Assembly: GCA_913041095.1 (NCBI GenBank) | Contig: CAJWIB010000136.1 | Location: 1 to 7,069, forward strand | Reading direction: 5' to 3' | Origin: an uncultured Rhodospirillaceae bacterium | Lineage (GTDB): Bacteria; Pseudomonadota; Alphaproteobacteria; Rhodospirillales; UBA2165 | Length of the DNA stretch: 7,069 nt | Part shown: piece by piece, positions 1 to 5,344 of the stretch | How positions within the stretch are numbered: position 1 is the first letter of the stretch | Layout: the number at the start of each line of letters is the position of its first letter | Program-made: the position numbers and the translations under genes | Notes under the pieces: model-generated | Database searches by the model: none | What the model was told of the DNA's origin: nothing | What the model saw: the letters and a program-made list of their open reading frames with translations, nothing else

Positions 1-907
1 TAACCCGTGCCGGAAACCACGGCACATCACAGTCGATGACCAGAAGCGCATCGGCTTTGGCGATGGCCGGATGAATGGCTGAGCCGAAGACATAGCCCGC
101 ATGACAGGAATGGTCGGCCGGAAAGTTAGCATAGACCGGGCTGGCTTCAATCACTTCAATGGCGCCGGCATCGGCAAGCTCAACTAAGCCCGCAACAGCC
201 AAGGCGCTGCGGCCAAGTTCTGAGGTAATAATCAGCGGGCTCTTGGACTCGGCCAGAATTTTTGCCGCTTCTTGGAGCCGGGCCGGATCAGGGTGGCGTT
301 GATTGGCGACTTCACGACGCGCTGGCGTATTGATGGTTACGGCGGTTAAGGCTTCGGCGATGACATCTCGAGGCAGAGAGATGTAAACCGGACCGCGCGG
401 TTGATCCATCGCCATTTCCAAGGCGCGGTTGATGACCGATTCCAGCTGAGCGGGTTGGCGCAGCTCGTAATCCCATTTGACATATTCCCGAATCATGCCC
501 GCCTGGTCGAAGCTCTCCTGCGCCCATTGCACATGAATATCGCGGGCCCCTCGCATAGAACCGTCATCCGTTAAAGCTGAACTGGCAGCGAGGACAATCA
601 GCGGTATCTGCGCCTTTGATGCATTGACTAGCGCACCTGCTATATTGGCGGTGCCGGGCGTGGAATAAACAATCGCGGCCTGGGGCCGGCCGGTGACGGC
701 ATAAAATCCATGCGCCATCGTCACCGCGGTCTGTTCATGGGGCGTCATGACCGGGCGAAGCGTCGATTTGCCTTCAGCCTCGAATTTGGATAAGCCGTCG
801 ATGATCGAGGTAAAGGCATTACCGATAAGGCACTCAATACCGCGCTCCCGGAGAATTTCCAGAAGCGCCTGTCCAACCGTTTCAACCTTAAAAGTTTTCT
901 TTGCCAT
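1..907 (-). CDS. Thiamine-diphosphate-dependent enzyme, acetolactate-synthase-like (3' part outside window)
   Basis: About 302 residues are visible from the ATG at 907, open to the window edge. The N-terminal TPP-binding (PYR) domain spans roughly residues 5-170. It shows the catalytic glutamate in TPHEQTAV (E58) and the following MAHGFYAVTGRP segment, then STPGTANIAGAL near 82-93 and GPVYISLPRDV near 170. Residues from about 205 begin the central domain; the C-terminal PP domain with the GDG...N metal motif lies outside. Enzymes of this family cleave or join 2-oxo acids (acetolactate synthase, benzoylformate and oxalyl-CoA decarboxylase and many of unknown substrate). The sequence resembles the broad 'thiamine pyrophosphate-requiring protein' group rather than IlvB proper, so the substrate is unknown. 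The start lies only 9 bases after the stop of the upstream membrane cytochrome gene, which implies co-transcription and possibly translational coupling; the ribosome site is weak (GCAGAAG). Family call is firm, specific reaction is not. Confidence 0.88.
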   Translation of the reverse strand, partial: MAKKTFKVETVGQALLEILRERGIECLIGNAFTSIIDGLSKFEAEGKSTLRPVMTPHEQTAVTMAHGFYAVTGRPQAAIVYSTPGTANIAGALVNASKAQIPLIVLAASSALTDDGSMRGARDIHVQWAQESFDQAGMIREYVKWDYELRQPAQLESVINRALEMAMDQPRGPVYISLPRDVIAEALTAVTINTPARREVANQRHPDPARLQEAAKILAESKSPLIITSELGRSALAVAGLVELADAGAIEVIEASPVYANFPADHSCHAGYVFGSAIHPAIAKADALLVIDCDVPWFPARV

Positions 908-916
908 TACTTCTGC

Positions 917-2107
917 CTATTCCAGCTTGGCCCCGGCGTCAACCCAGCGGCCAAGCAATTCCCGTTCGGCCTTGGTCATGCCGTTATCTTGGCCGCTGTC
1001 GCGCTTGATCGGCATGGTCTTGATCGTAACCGTGCTGACTTTAATACGGCGGGCGTGGCGTTTAATGTCTTCTGGACGGTCAAAGCTGATCTTGCCAGGT
1101 GCCGGTCCGTAACTCCGATCTGCCGGTACGGTTGAGTGACAACTCAAACAATGCATAACGATGATACCGCGTGCGGTGGTGAATGAAACGTTACCGGAGT
1201 CTGCAGACTCTCGCGGCGGGTTCACGGCGGCGACCAAATAGACAGCAATGCCAACCAAAATCAATGCCGAGTAGAACGCCCACAGGCCCGCCTTGCCGCT
1301 GACGACCATATGCCGTCCACCTACAAATGCCGCCAGCAAAAGAGATACAACAATCCAGTTGAGCCAGTGACTGTAGATCACTGGGTAATGGTTGCTGAGC
1401 ATCAGCACTACAGTTGGAAATATTAGGTAGCTGTTATGGGTGGCGCGGTGCCGGGCCAATGTGCAAAGCGTGGGTTCAGCCATGCGGTTTTCTTGGCGTG
1501 CTTCTTTCATCTCTTTCAAGGCCGGCAATATTCTGAACCAGACGTTGCCCATCATCAGGCTACCGAGTGTTGACCCCAGCAGCAAAAACACGGCCCGGCC
1601 GGAAAATATTTGAGTGAGGCCCCAGGCAACGGCGGTAAATAGGCCTATGGAAAGGGTCAACAGCAGGGCAGTTTTCTGGCTCAAGCTTAACCGCCATAGC
1701 AAATCGTAGCAAAACCAGGACAAGGCCAGCAGAGCAACAACAATGGCGGCACTGGTGAAGGCGTTGATTGGTTGGCCGCCGGAACCGGTGAGCAGGCTGC
1801 CCGGCAAAGGGGCGACCATGACCAACAGCAAAATGCCGCTGACCCAGGTGAGTATGGTCTCGCGTTTAAACCAGATGTGGGTCTTGGTCAGCCCGTCGGG
1901 TTCGAGTTTCAACTTCTCGACCAGCAGCGAGCCGGCCTGATCAATCATCCAGGGCTCCCCATGCTCACCCTTGGCCGCACGTTCGGGGTCTGCAAAGATC
2001 CGGTCGAGCCACAGCAGATAGAGCGAGCCGCCGATCCAGGAAATTCCGCCCATGATATGAAACCAGCGCAGCATCAGATCGAGCCAGTCGAGGGTGTTCC
2101 ATGCCAT
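917..2107 (-). CDS. PuuD-like membrane protein (urate hydroxylase N-terminal domain) with C-terminal cytochrome c
   Basis: A 396-residue protein. The N-terminal part matches the Urate_ox_N/PuuD membrane domain: LDWLDLMLRWFHIMGGISWIG near residues 6-26 is typical. I count about eight hydrophobic segments (about 10-33, 85-103, 117-139, 147-167, 172-190, 225-240, 247-265, 274-295). Histidines 17, 77, 220, 224 and 240 are candidates for metal or heme binding. The tail from about 310 is a periplasmic c-type cytochrome with CLSCH (320-324) for covalent heme and a likely distal methionine in KTMP (M365), ending in the usual LGRWVDAGA. PuuD oxidises urate and passes electrons through its cytochrome domain to the respiratory chain. 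No purine-degradation gene is next to it here, so the substrate may differ. The frame is open further up to a TTG at 2215, but the ATG at 2107 has AAAGGA nine bases ahead and starts exactly where the family starts. It is followed immediately by the TPP-enzyme gene. Confidence 0.85.
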   Translation of the reverse strand: MAWNTLDWLDLMLRWFHIMGGISWIGGSLYLLWLDRIFADPERAAKGEHGEPWMIDQAGSLLVEKLKLEPDGLTKTHIWFKRETILTWVSGILLLVMVAPLPGSLLTGSGGQPINAFTSAAIVVALLALSWFCYDLLWRLSLSQKTALLLTLSIGLFTAVAWGLTQIFSGRAVFLLLGSTLGSLMMGNVWFRILPALKEMKEARQENRMAEPTLCTLARHRATHNSYLIFPTVVLMLSNHYPVIYSHWLNWIVVSLLLAAFVGGRHMVVSGKAGLWAFYSALILVGIAVYLVAAVNPPRESADSGNVSFTTARGIIVMHCLSCHSTVPADRSYGPAPGKISFDRPEDIKRHARRIKVSTVTIKTMPIKRDSGQDNGMTKAERELLGRWVDAGAKLE

Positions 2108-2224
2108 TGCTGAAATTCCTTTGGATTGTTTAGATGCTGACACTGAGTGTGAAGATAAAACCTCAAGGTGCAACAGGTTTTTTGAGATTGGCAGAGGTGA
2201 TGTTTGCGTTTCCAAAGGGGGTAT

Positions 2225-2277
2225 TTCTACTGTCTTTTTTTTCTACCCCTACGTTCCTCATTCGGAAATTCTACTGT
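2225..2277. repeat. TTCTACTGT direct repeats in the gene-free stretch ahead of the PuuD-like gene
   Basis: The 9-base word TTCTACTGT occurs at 2225-2233 and 2269-2277, 44 bases apart (close to four helical turns). A shorter TTCTAC lies between them at 2241-2246. They sit 118-170 bases upstream of the PuuD-like start, between that gene and the end of the preceding remnant. Spacing on one face of the helix would suit a regulator binding site, but nothing else supports this. I see no gene and no convincing promoter in 2108-2317. Confidence 0.3.
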
Positions 2278-2317
2278 AACGTCTGTTTTCCCATTGGTCA
2301 CGGTATATCCCTTATTC

Positions 2318-2500
2318 TTACTCTAGGAATGATGCGGTACTCACCGACACCAGGCGGTGCAGGCCGGCAGTCGAGATCAACGCAACCCGGCGCTCAGCCA
2401 AGGGCGGTCCGGGCAGGAGAGGGGTTTCCTCGAACATGGGCATATCGCGATTGAGGAATTCCTCGCGGGCGCCATCCGGAAATTCTTTGACTTTTACCAT
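2318..2500 (-). pseudogene. N-terminal remnant of a glycine/betaine/D-proline reductase selenoprotein-B-like gene
   Basis: Translation signals are intact: AAAGGA lies nine bases before the ATG at 2500, and the gene starts 12 bases after the stop of the AhpD-like selenoprotein gene. Residues 19-49 (ending GPPLAERRVALISTAGLHR) match the start of the short proteobacterial proteins related to glycine/betaine/D-proline reductase component B, which normally run to well over 150 residues. After R49 the match is lost and a TAA ends the frame at 60 codons. In another frame the same DNA (2325-2342) reads EYRIIP, close to the YRVIP motif expected a little further on in this family. This points to a frameshift or small deletion, after which no homology is visible. 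I read it as a decayed gene, or a truncated peptide still translated from a live ribosome site. Family members often carry Sec further along, in the lost part. Family recognition is from memory of its N-terminal motif. Confidence 0.6.
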
Positions 2501-2512
2501 GCTACTTTTCCT

Positions 2513-3175
2513 TTATGACGTTTCTTTACCATCGTTCCACCAGCAATCCCGCATATAGGCAGTGAAATCATCGGGATCGATTTTGGTCGAGCGTGAGAAG
2601 GCATCCATCAGGGCGCCTTGCTCGATGTCAATTTCCAGAATGTCGGTGAACCGGTTCCAGAAATTAAAAAAGCCGGACACCATGGATAATTCGATCACCT
2701 GGGCGTCATTGTAATATTTCTTAAGCTCCTCCAGCGCTGCATGATGCTGCGGCGGATTGCCGGGTGAGCCTTGGTAAAGCTTGTTAGTCATCACTTCGGC
2801 CCAGCGCATGGCGGCTTTTTCTTCTGCCGTGAAGCTGTCCGAGTTTAAATAGTCACCCGTAATTTCCGCCATCAGCTCTTCGCTGAAACCTAACGCTCGA
2901 CCGAGCGTTTCGTTATGGCCTGTTCAATAGGCGCAGCCGTTGAGCGTCGAGGTTTTTATGATCGTTAGACATTTCGTCCGTACCGGCAGGTTTTCGGTAA
3001 TTTCCTGACGCAAAGATGATACAATAAAGCCGAACAACGACTGCATCAGCTTCGGCGTATGCGAGCCGACGCGAACCGCATTAGCGACCCGCCCGAGAAT
3101 CTTTTTGGAATGCTCGAACATCGACTTTTGCAGCGGATTCGCCTCATCGTCGGTGGGGATTGGAATCAGTGACAT
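2513..3175 (-). CDS. AhpD/CMD-like selenoprotein, copy 1 (CxxU, UGA at codon 84)
   Basis: Read through one in-frame TGA (2924-2926), this is a single 220-residue protein of the AhpD/carboxymuconolactone decarboxylase-like, peroxidase-related superfamily. A conventional caller splits it into an 83-residue and a 119-residue ORF. The family's redox site is CxxC followed by His; here it is NGCAY-U-TGHN, so C81, U84 and H87 form the active site. Downstream, EEKAAMRWAEVMT and SGFFNFWNRFTDILEI are family landmarks. AhpD proteins act as cytoplasmic thiol oxidoreductases or peroxidase partners, and a CxxU pair would be a faster, more reducing version. The ATG at 3175 is preceded by AGGAG; the gene follows the EthD-like gene by 17 bases in a leftward operon. 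A GGUC-loop hairpin after the UGA supports Sec insertion. Oddity: residue 69, where AhpD has a conserved Glu 12 residues before the first Cys (E69 in copy 2), is Cys here. Partner and substrate are unknown. Confidence 0.88.
2892..2909 (-). promoter_or_regulatory. Candidate bacterial SECIS hairpin of selenoprotein copy 1
   Basis: In the mRNA, AACGCUC and GAGCGUU form a perfect 7-bp stem closed by a GGUC loop. The first loop G is nucleotide 22 after the UGA. The E. coli fdhF element also shows GGUC in its apical loop, with Gs near nucleotides 19-20. A weaker lower stem may pair AGGCC (2921-2917) with GGUUU (2890-2886), with two G-U pairs. The hairpin lies inside the coding sequence and would recruit SelB with Sec-tRNA. 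Confidence 0.8.
2924..2926 (-). other. In-frame UGA read as selenocysteine (Sec84)
   Basis: TGA replaces the second Cys codon of CxxC in an otherwise open frame, with family homology on both sides. UGA is not simply reassigned in this genome: Trp is encoded by TGG in the neighbouring genes, and the CoA ligase gene ends at TGA. Confidence 0.85.
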
Positions 3176-3192
3176 TAGTTAGTTTCTCCTAT

Positions 3193-3933
3193 TTAACTTA
3201 ATCTTTGACTGGCGGCCAGATGCGGCGCGACGCTGGGGCTTCCCGGCGCATGAATTGTGTAGTTGATTATTTTGTTGGTCCAGACGGTTTCATCCATGGC
3301 CAGCGATTCATGATTTTGGAAATGTTCCTGGCGGGCATCGAGTGAAATAAACTCATACATCACAGCATGCTTGGCCCAGCCCGCGACCGACACCAATTTC
3401 CTGGTATTGATGGAGCCCGGCATTCTCGCCATTGCCGGCATCCGGTATTGTGCATACCAGGCGGCGAGGTCCCATTCGTTTTCCAGCTTCATGGTGCAGA
3501 AGCTGCCCATTTGAATGGCTGGGCCGGGAGTTGAATCATGGATGCGGTAGTCAAAGTCCGGACCGTTGACACGCGCTTCCTCGACGAAAACATTGATGCG
3601 CTCTTCGAGACGGATGGCCAGCATTTCCTGAGTTTTAGGATTTTCGGCATCGACTTCTTCATAGATTGGCTTAAAGAACACATGAGGTGAACCGGCGCCC
3701 ACCAGCAAGACATAATTCTGGCCTTTGCCGACCTCTTCGAGATCTACCCGGGCTAGATGATCGGCAATCTCATCCATATGTTTGCCACCGCCGGTGACCT
3801 CATAATGGGCTGCCCATAGAATACCTGGACGTTGCAGAACTTCCAGCAGATACGTGCTGTGCAGCCAATCAATATAGGTGTCTTTTTTATCTTCCGGTAG
3901 ATCGTACCAGAACGCCCGGATGCCTTGGTCCAT
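3193..3933 (-). CDS. EthD-like tandem dimeric alpha/beta-barrel protein
   Basis: A 246-residue soluble protein without signal peptide. It appears to contain two ferredoxin-like halves. The first (about 5-110) has FWYDLPEDKKDTY then WLHSTYLLEVLQRPG (23-37) and AAHYE (41-45). The second (about 143-235) has WDLAAWYAQYRMPAMARMPGS (154-174) followed by a strand around 187-195. The repeated W...R(M/R)PG pattern suggests an internal duplication. Such dimeric alpha/beta-barrel proteins include EthD (ether degradation), monooxygenases and muconolactone-isomerase-like enzymes, so no reaction can be assigned. It is the first gene of the leftward operon: AGGGAG lies nine bases before the ATG, and the AhpD-like selenoprotein follows by 17 bases. 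Its promoter must lie in the divergent region shared with the HxlR gene, which suggests HxlR control. The family call is moderately sure; function is unknown. Confidence 0.7.
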   Translation of the reverse strand: MDQGIRAFWYDLPEDKKDTYIDWLHSTYLLEVLQRPGILWAAHYEVTGGGKHMDEIADHLARVDLEEVGKGQNYVLLVGAGSPHVFFKPIYEEVDAENPKTQEMLAIRLEERINVFVEEARVNGPDFDYRIHDSTPGPAIQMGSFCTMKLENEWDLAAWYAQYRMPAMARMPGSINTRKLVSVAGWAKHAVMYEFISLDARQEHFQNHESLAMDETVWTNKIINYTIHAPGSPSVAPHLAASQRLS

Positions 3934-3987
3934 TTATCTGTGCTCCCTAAGTTAATTTCGTCAGGGTTTAAAATAATATTCCCAAAC

Positions 3988-4007
3988 GATTATTACTATG
4001 CATAATC
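3988..4007. promoter_or_regulatory. Inverted repeat, candidate operator 1
   Basis: GATTAT and ATAATC are perfect 6-base inverted arms separated by 8 bases (TACTATGC). The 20-base size fits a dimeric winged-helix regulator such as the adjacent HxlR protein. Assignment is inference from position and symmetry only. Confidence 0.4.
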
Positions 4008-4028
4008 CGCCACATGCTATTTGATAAT

Positions 4029-4053
4029 GTACTATCTTAAAAGTAGGGTACTT
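4029..4053. promoter_or_regulatory. Inverted repeats, candidate operator 2
   Basis: GTAC at 4029-4032 and again at 4048-4051 bracket an imperfect inverted repeat. Nested in its right half, AAGTA-GGG-TACTT (4041-4053) is a short perfect one. It lies 38-62 bases before the HxlR start, a position suited to autoregulation. Confidence 0.35.
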
Positions 4054-4090
4054 ACCAAAAGGAGAGTTAGTTAATTTTGGAATTAATTGT

Positions 4091-4405
4091 ATGTCAGACG
4101 TAGAGCAGAATACTGAGTCGATAGACAATGCGGCCCAACTGTCGCCGGGAAATTTTGATTTGCTGTCAACACGTCCAGCGCAAACGGTCATTGGTTATTT
4201 GTCCAATAAATGGAATGTGCTGATTATCCGGCGATTGTCGCGGAAAACCATGCGCTATTCAGAACTGCGCCGGGATATTGGCGATATTTCGCAGAAAATG
4301 CTGACCCAGACTTTGCGCCACCTTGAGCGAGTTGGTCTGGTTGAGCGTAAGATTTACCCCGTTGTGCCGCCAAAAGTTGAATATTCGCTGACAGAGCTCG
4401 GTTGA
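4091..4405 (+). CDS. HxlR-family winged-helix transcriptional regulator (frame continues past a TGA to 4489)
   Basis: The HxlR core is clear: IGYLSNKWNVLIIRRLS (about 37-53), MRYSELRRDIGDISQKMLTQ (56-75, recognition region), LRHLERVGLVERKIY, then PPKVEYSLTELG. HxlR proteins are DNA-binding dimers that often sense electrophiles, quinones or oxidants, and commonly control divergent genes. The protein has no cysteine at all, and the N-terminal Cys frequent in this family is absent, so thiol sensing in the usual way is impossible. The frame ends in TGA (4403-4405) exactly after LTELG, where relatives continue with R/K-S-L. Beyond it the same frame stays open for 27 codons to TAA (4487-4489) and reads like a shortened family C-terminus (TLVEP, HVEDAIASYDNR). 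A CGA-to-TGA nonsense change is the simplest reading; Sec is less likely. The missing part is a C-terminal dimerisation helix. ATG 4091 lacks a close strong ribosome site. Confidence 0.8.
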   Translation: MSDVEQNTESIDNAAQLSPGNFDLLSTRPAQTVIGYLSNKWNVLIIRRLSRKTMRYSELRRDIGDISQKMLTQTLRHLERVGLVERKIYPVVPPKVEYSLTELG

Positions 4406-4543
4406 ACTCTCGTTGAGCCGAACAATGAGAACATTAACCACGTCGAAGACGCCATCGCGTCATATGACAACCGGGACAACAATTTATAATATATTTGAAC
4501 TAGTTAGCTGGGTCAGCCCCGGATATTTATTCAGGAGAACTAC

Positions 4544-5203
4544 ATGTCGCGCATAGATTTAGTTGATCTCGATATTGACGACGATGAGATCCAAAACATG
4601 TTTACCGCCGTGACGGCGATGCTAGGACGGGTGCCAAACTCATATAAAGTTCTGGCGCACTCACCGCTGGTGGCCAAAATGCTGGTGCCGTTTAACGCCG
4701 TGGTCCAGCGGGAAGGGGCCGGTTCTGTGCTCTCGACCAAAATTAAAGAGATGGTGGTGATCAAGACCAGCCATCTCAATGGGTGCAAATACTGATTTGC
4801 CCATAACACGTCGCTTGGTCAAGCGGCTGGCATTACCGACGAACAAACCATCGAAATTAGCACGGATGAATACCTTGAGTCCGACCTCTTCAACGCGCGC
4901 GAAAAGGCGGCCATTTTATGGGCTACCCATGTTACCCAGAACACCGCCAAAGAAGACAATGGCATCTATGAACAGGTCCACCAAGAGTTCACCGAGCAAG
5001 AGATGGTGGACCTTACAATGATCTGCTGTTTCTTTAATTTTTTCAATCGCTTAACGGACTCTCTTAAAATTCCAGTTGAAGAGAAAGACGAAGTAGATAA
5101 GATTAAAAGATCGGTCCGCCTCAATCCGGATAAAGTAAAATCCTACCTCCAAACAACGGTTGAAAACTGGCCAGAAAGTTTCCCTGAACCGAACCCGGAT
5201 TAG
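4544..5203 (+). CDS. AhpD/CMD-like selenoprotein, copy 2 (CxxU, UGA at codon 84)
   Basis: Read through the TGA at 4793-4795, this gene gives a 219-residue paralogue of copy 1. Without Sec it would be called as an 83-residue ORF, with the last 66 residues as a separate one. The active site is LNGCKY-U-FAHN: C81, U84, H87. Unlike copy 1 it keeps the Glu 12 residues before the Cys (E69), as in AhpD. Shared landmarks include MLGRVPNSYKV (26-36), VIKTSHLNGC (72-81), REKAAILWATHVTQ and CCFFNFFNRLTDSLKI. The first two residues of CCFF are an extra vicinal Cys pair. AGGAGA lies five bases before the ATG. The gene follows the HxlR frame by 54 bases (from the TAA) and precedes the CoA ligase by 141 bases, so it probably belongs to an HxlR-linked rightward unit. 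Predicted role is a cytoplasmic selenol/thiol oxidoreductase or peroxidase-like redox protein; substrate unknown. Confidence 0.88.
4793..4795 (+). other. In-frame UGA read as selenocysteine (Sec84)
   Basis: TGA occupies the same codon number and the same motif position as in copy 1 (second Cys of CxxC). Homology continues for 135 residues beyond it. Confidence 0.85.
4798..4832 (+). promoter_or_regulatory. Candidate bacterial SECIS element of selenoprotein copy 2
   Basis: The upper stem pairs GUCGCUU (4810-4816) with AAGCGGC (4821-4827), one U-G included, around a GGUC loop (4817-4820). The first loop G is nucleotide 22 after the UGA, exactly as in copy 1. A lower stem pairs UGCC (4798-4801) with GGCA (4829-4832). 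Compared with copy 1, stem pairs 15-32, 16-31 and 21-26 (numbered after the UGA) differ in both bases yet remain paired: A-U to G-C, A-U to U-G, C-G to U-A. Confidence 0.8.
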
Positions 5204-5344
5204 GTGACGGATGTAGATAAACCCGCCATATTTTTTATATCCTTTAAAAAAAGGGGTTATAACTCTGGTTATTCTCAGCCGGGAAAGTATATTAATAAAT
5301 TGATAGACCAATCAAAAAGACTTTAAATAATTTGGGAGATGATA

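Larger units (their letters stand above)
3934..4090. promoter_or_regulatory. Divergent control region between the EthD-like operon and the HxlR gene
   Basis: This 157-base AT-rich stretch must hold the promoters of both the leftward operon and the HxlR gene. A TATTAT, on the minus strand at about 3974-3979, could be a -10 for the leftward operon, but no good -35 lies 17 bases away. On the plus strand an AGGAGA at 4060-4065 is 25 bases from the HxlR ATG, too far for a normal ribosome site, so HxlR translation may be weak. Two inverted repeats lie inside and are listed separately. TACTAT occurs at 3994-3999 and 4030-4035, once in each. Confidence 0.55.

Noticed and set aside
747..1112. 121-residue plus-strand ORF
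   Set aside because: It lies antisense across the TPP enzyme and PuuD-like genes, has no family likeness and is a shadow of the real minus-strand frames.
2108..2215. N-terminal extension of the PuuD-like protein to a TTG at 2215
   Set aside because: The extra 36 residues do not resemble the family, lack a ribosome site, and precede an ATG with good AAAGGA spacing at the family's normal start.
2513..2872. A stand-alone 119-residue gene starting at an internal ATG (2872)
   Set aside because: It is the C-terminal half of the selenoprotein: the frame is open without interruption from the UGA at 2924, and the skipped 17 codons (TGHNETLG...) belong to the active-site helix.
5003..5203. A stand-alone 66-residue gene starting at 5003
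   Set aside because: Same frame as the upstream UGA-containing gene, with no ribosome site of its own and homology continuous with copy 1; it is the tail of selenoprotein copy 2.
2513..5203. UGA reassigned to Trp as an explanation for the in-frame TGAs
   Set aside because: TGG encodes Trp in the neighbouring genes, TGA ends the CoA ligase gene, and both in-frame TGAs fall on a redox Cys position rather than a Trp position.
5241..5254. CCTTT-AAAA-AAAGG hairpin as a terminator after selenoprotein copy 2
   Set aside because: The stem is short and AT-rich, and no T-run follows in the sense direction, so read-through into the CoA ligase gene remains likely.
5300..5328. TTGATA-N17-TTAAAT as a promoter for the CoA ligase
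   Set aside because: Spacing is ideal, but the start of transcription would fall inside the ribosome site at 5334-5338, and the -10 matches only four of six bases.
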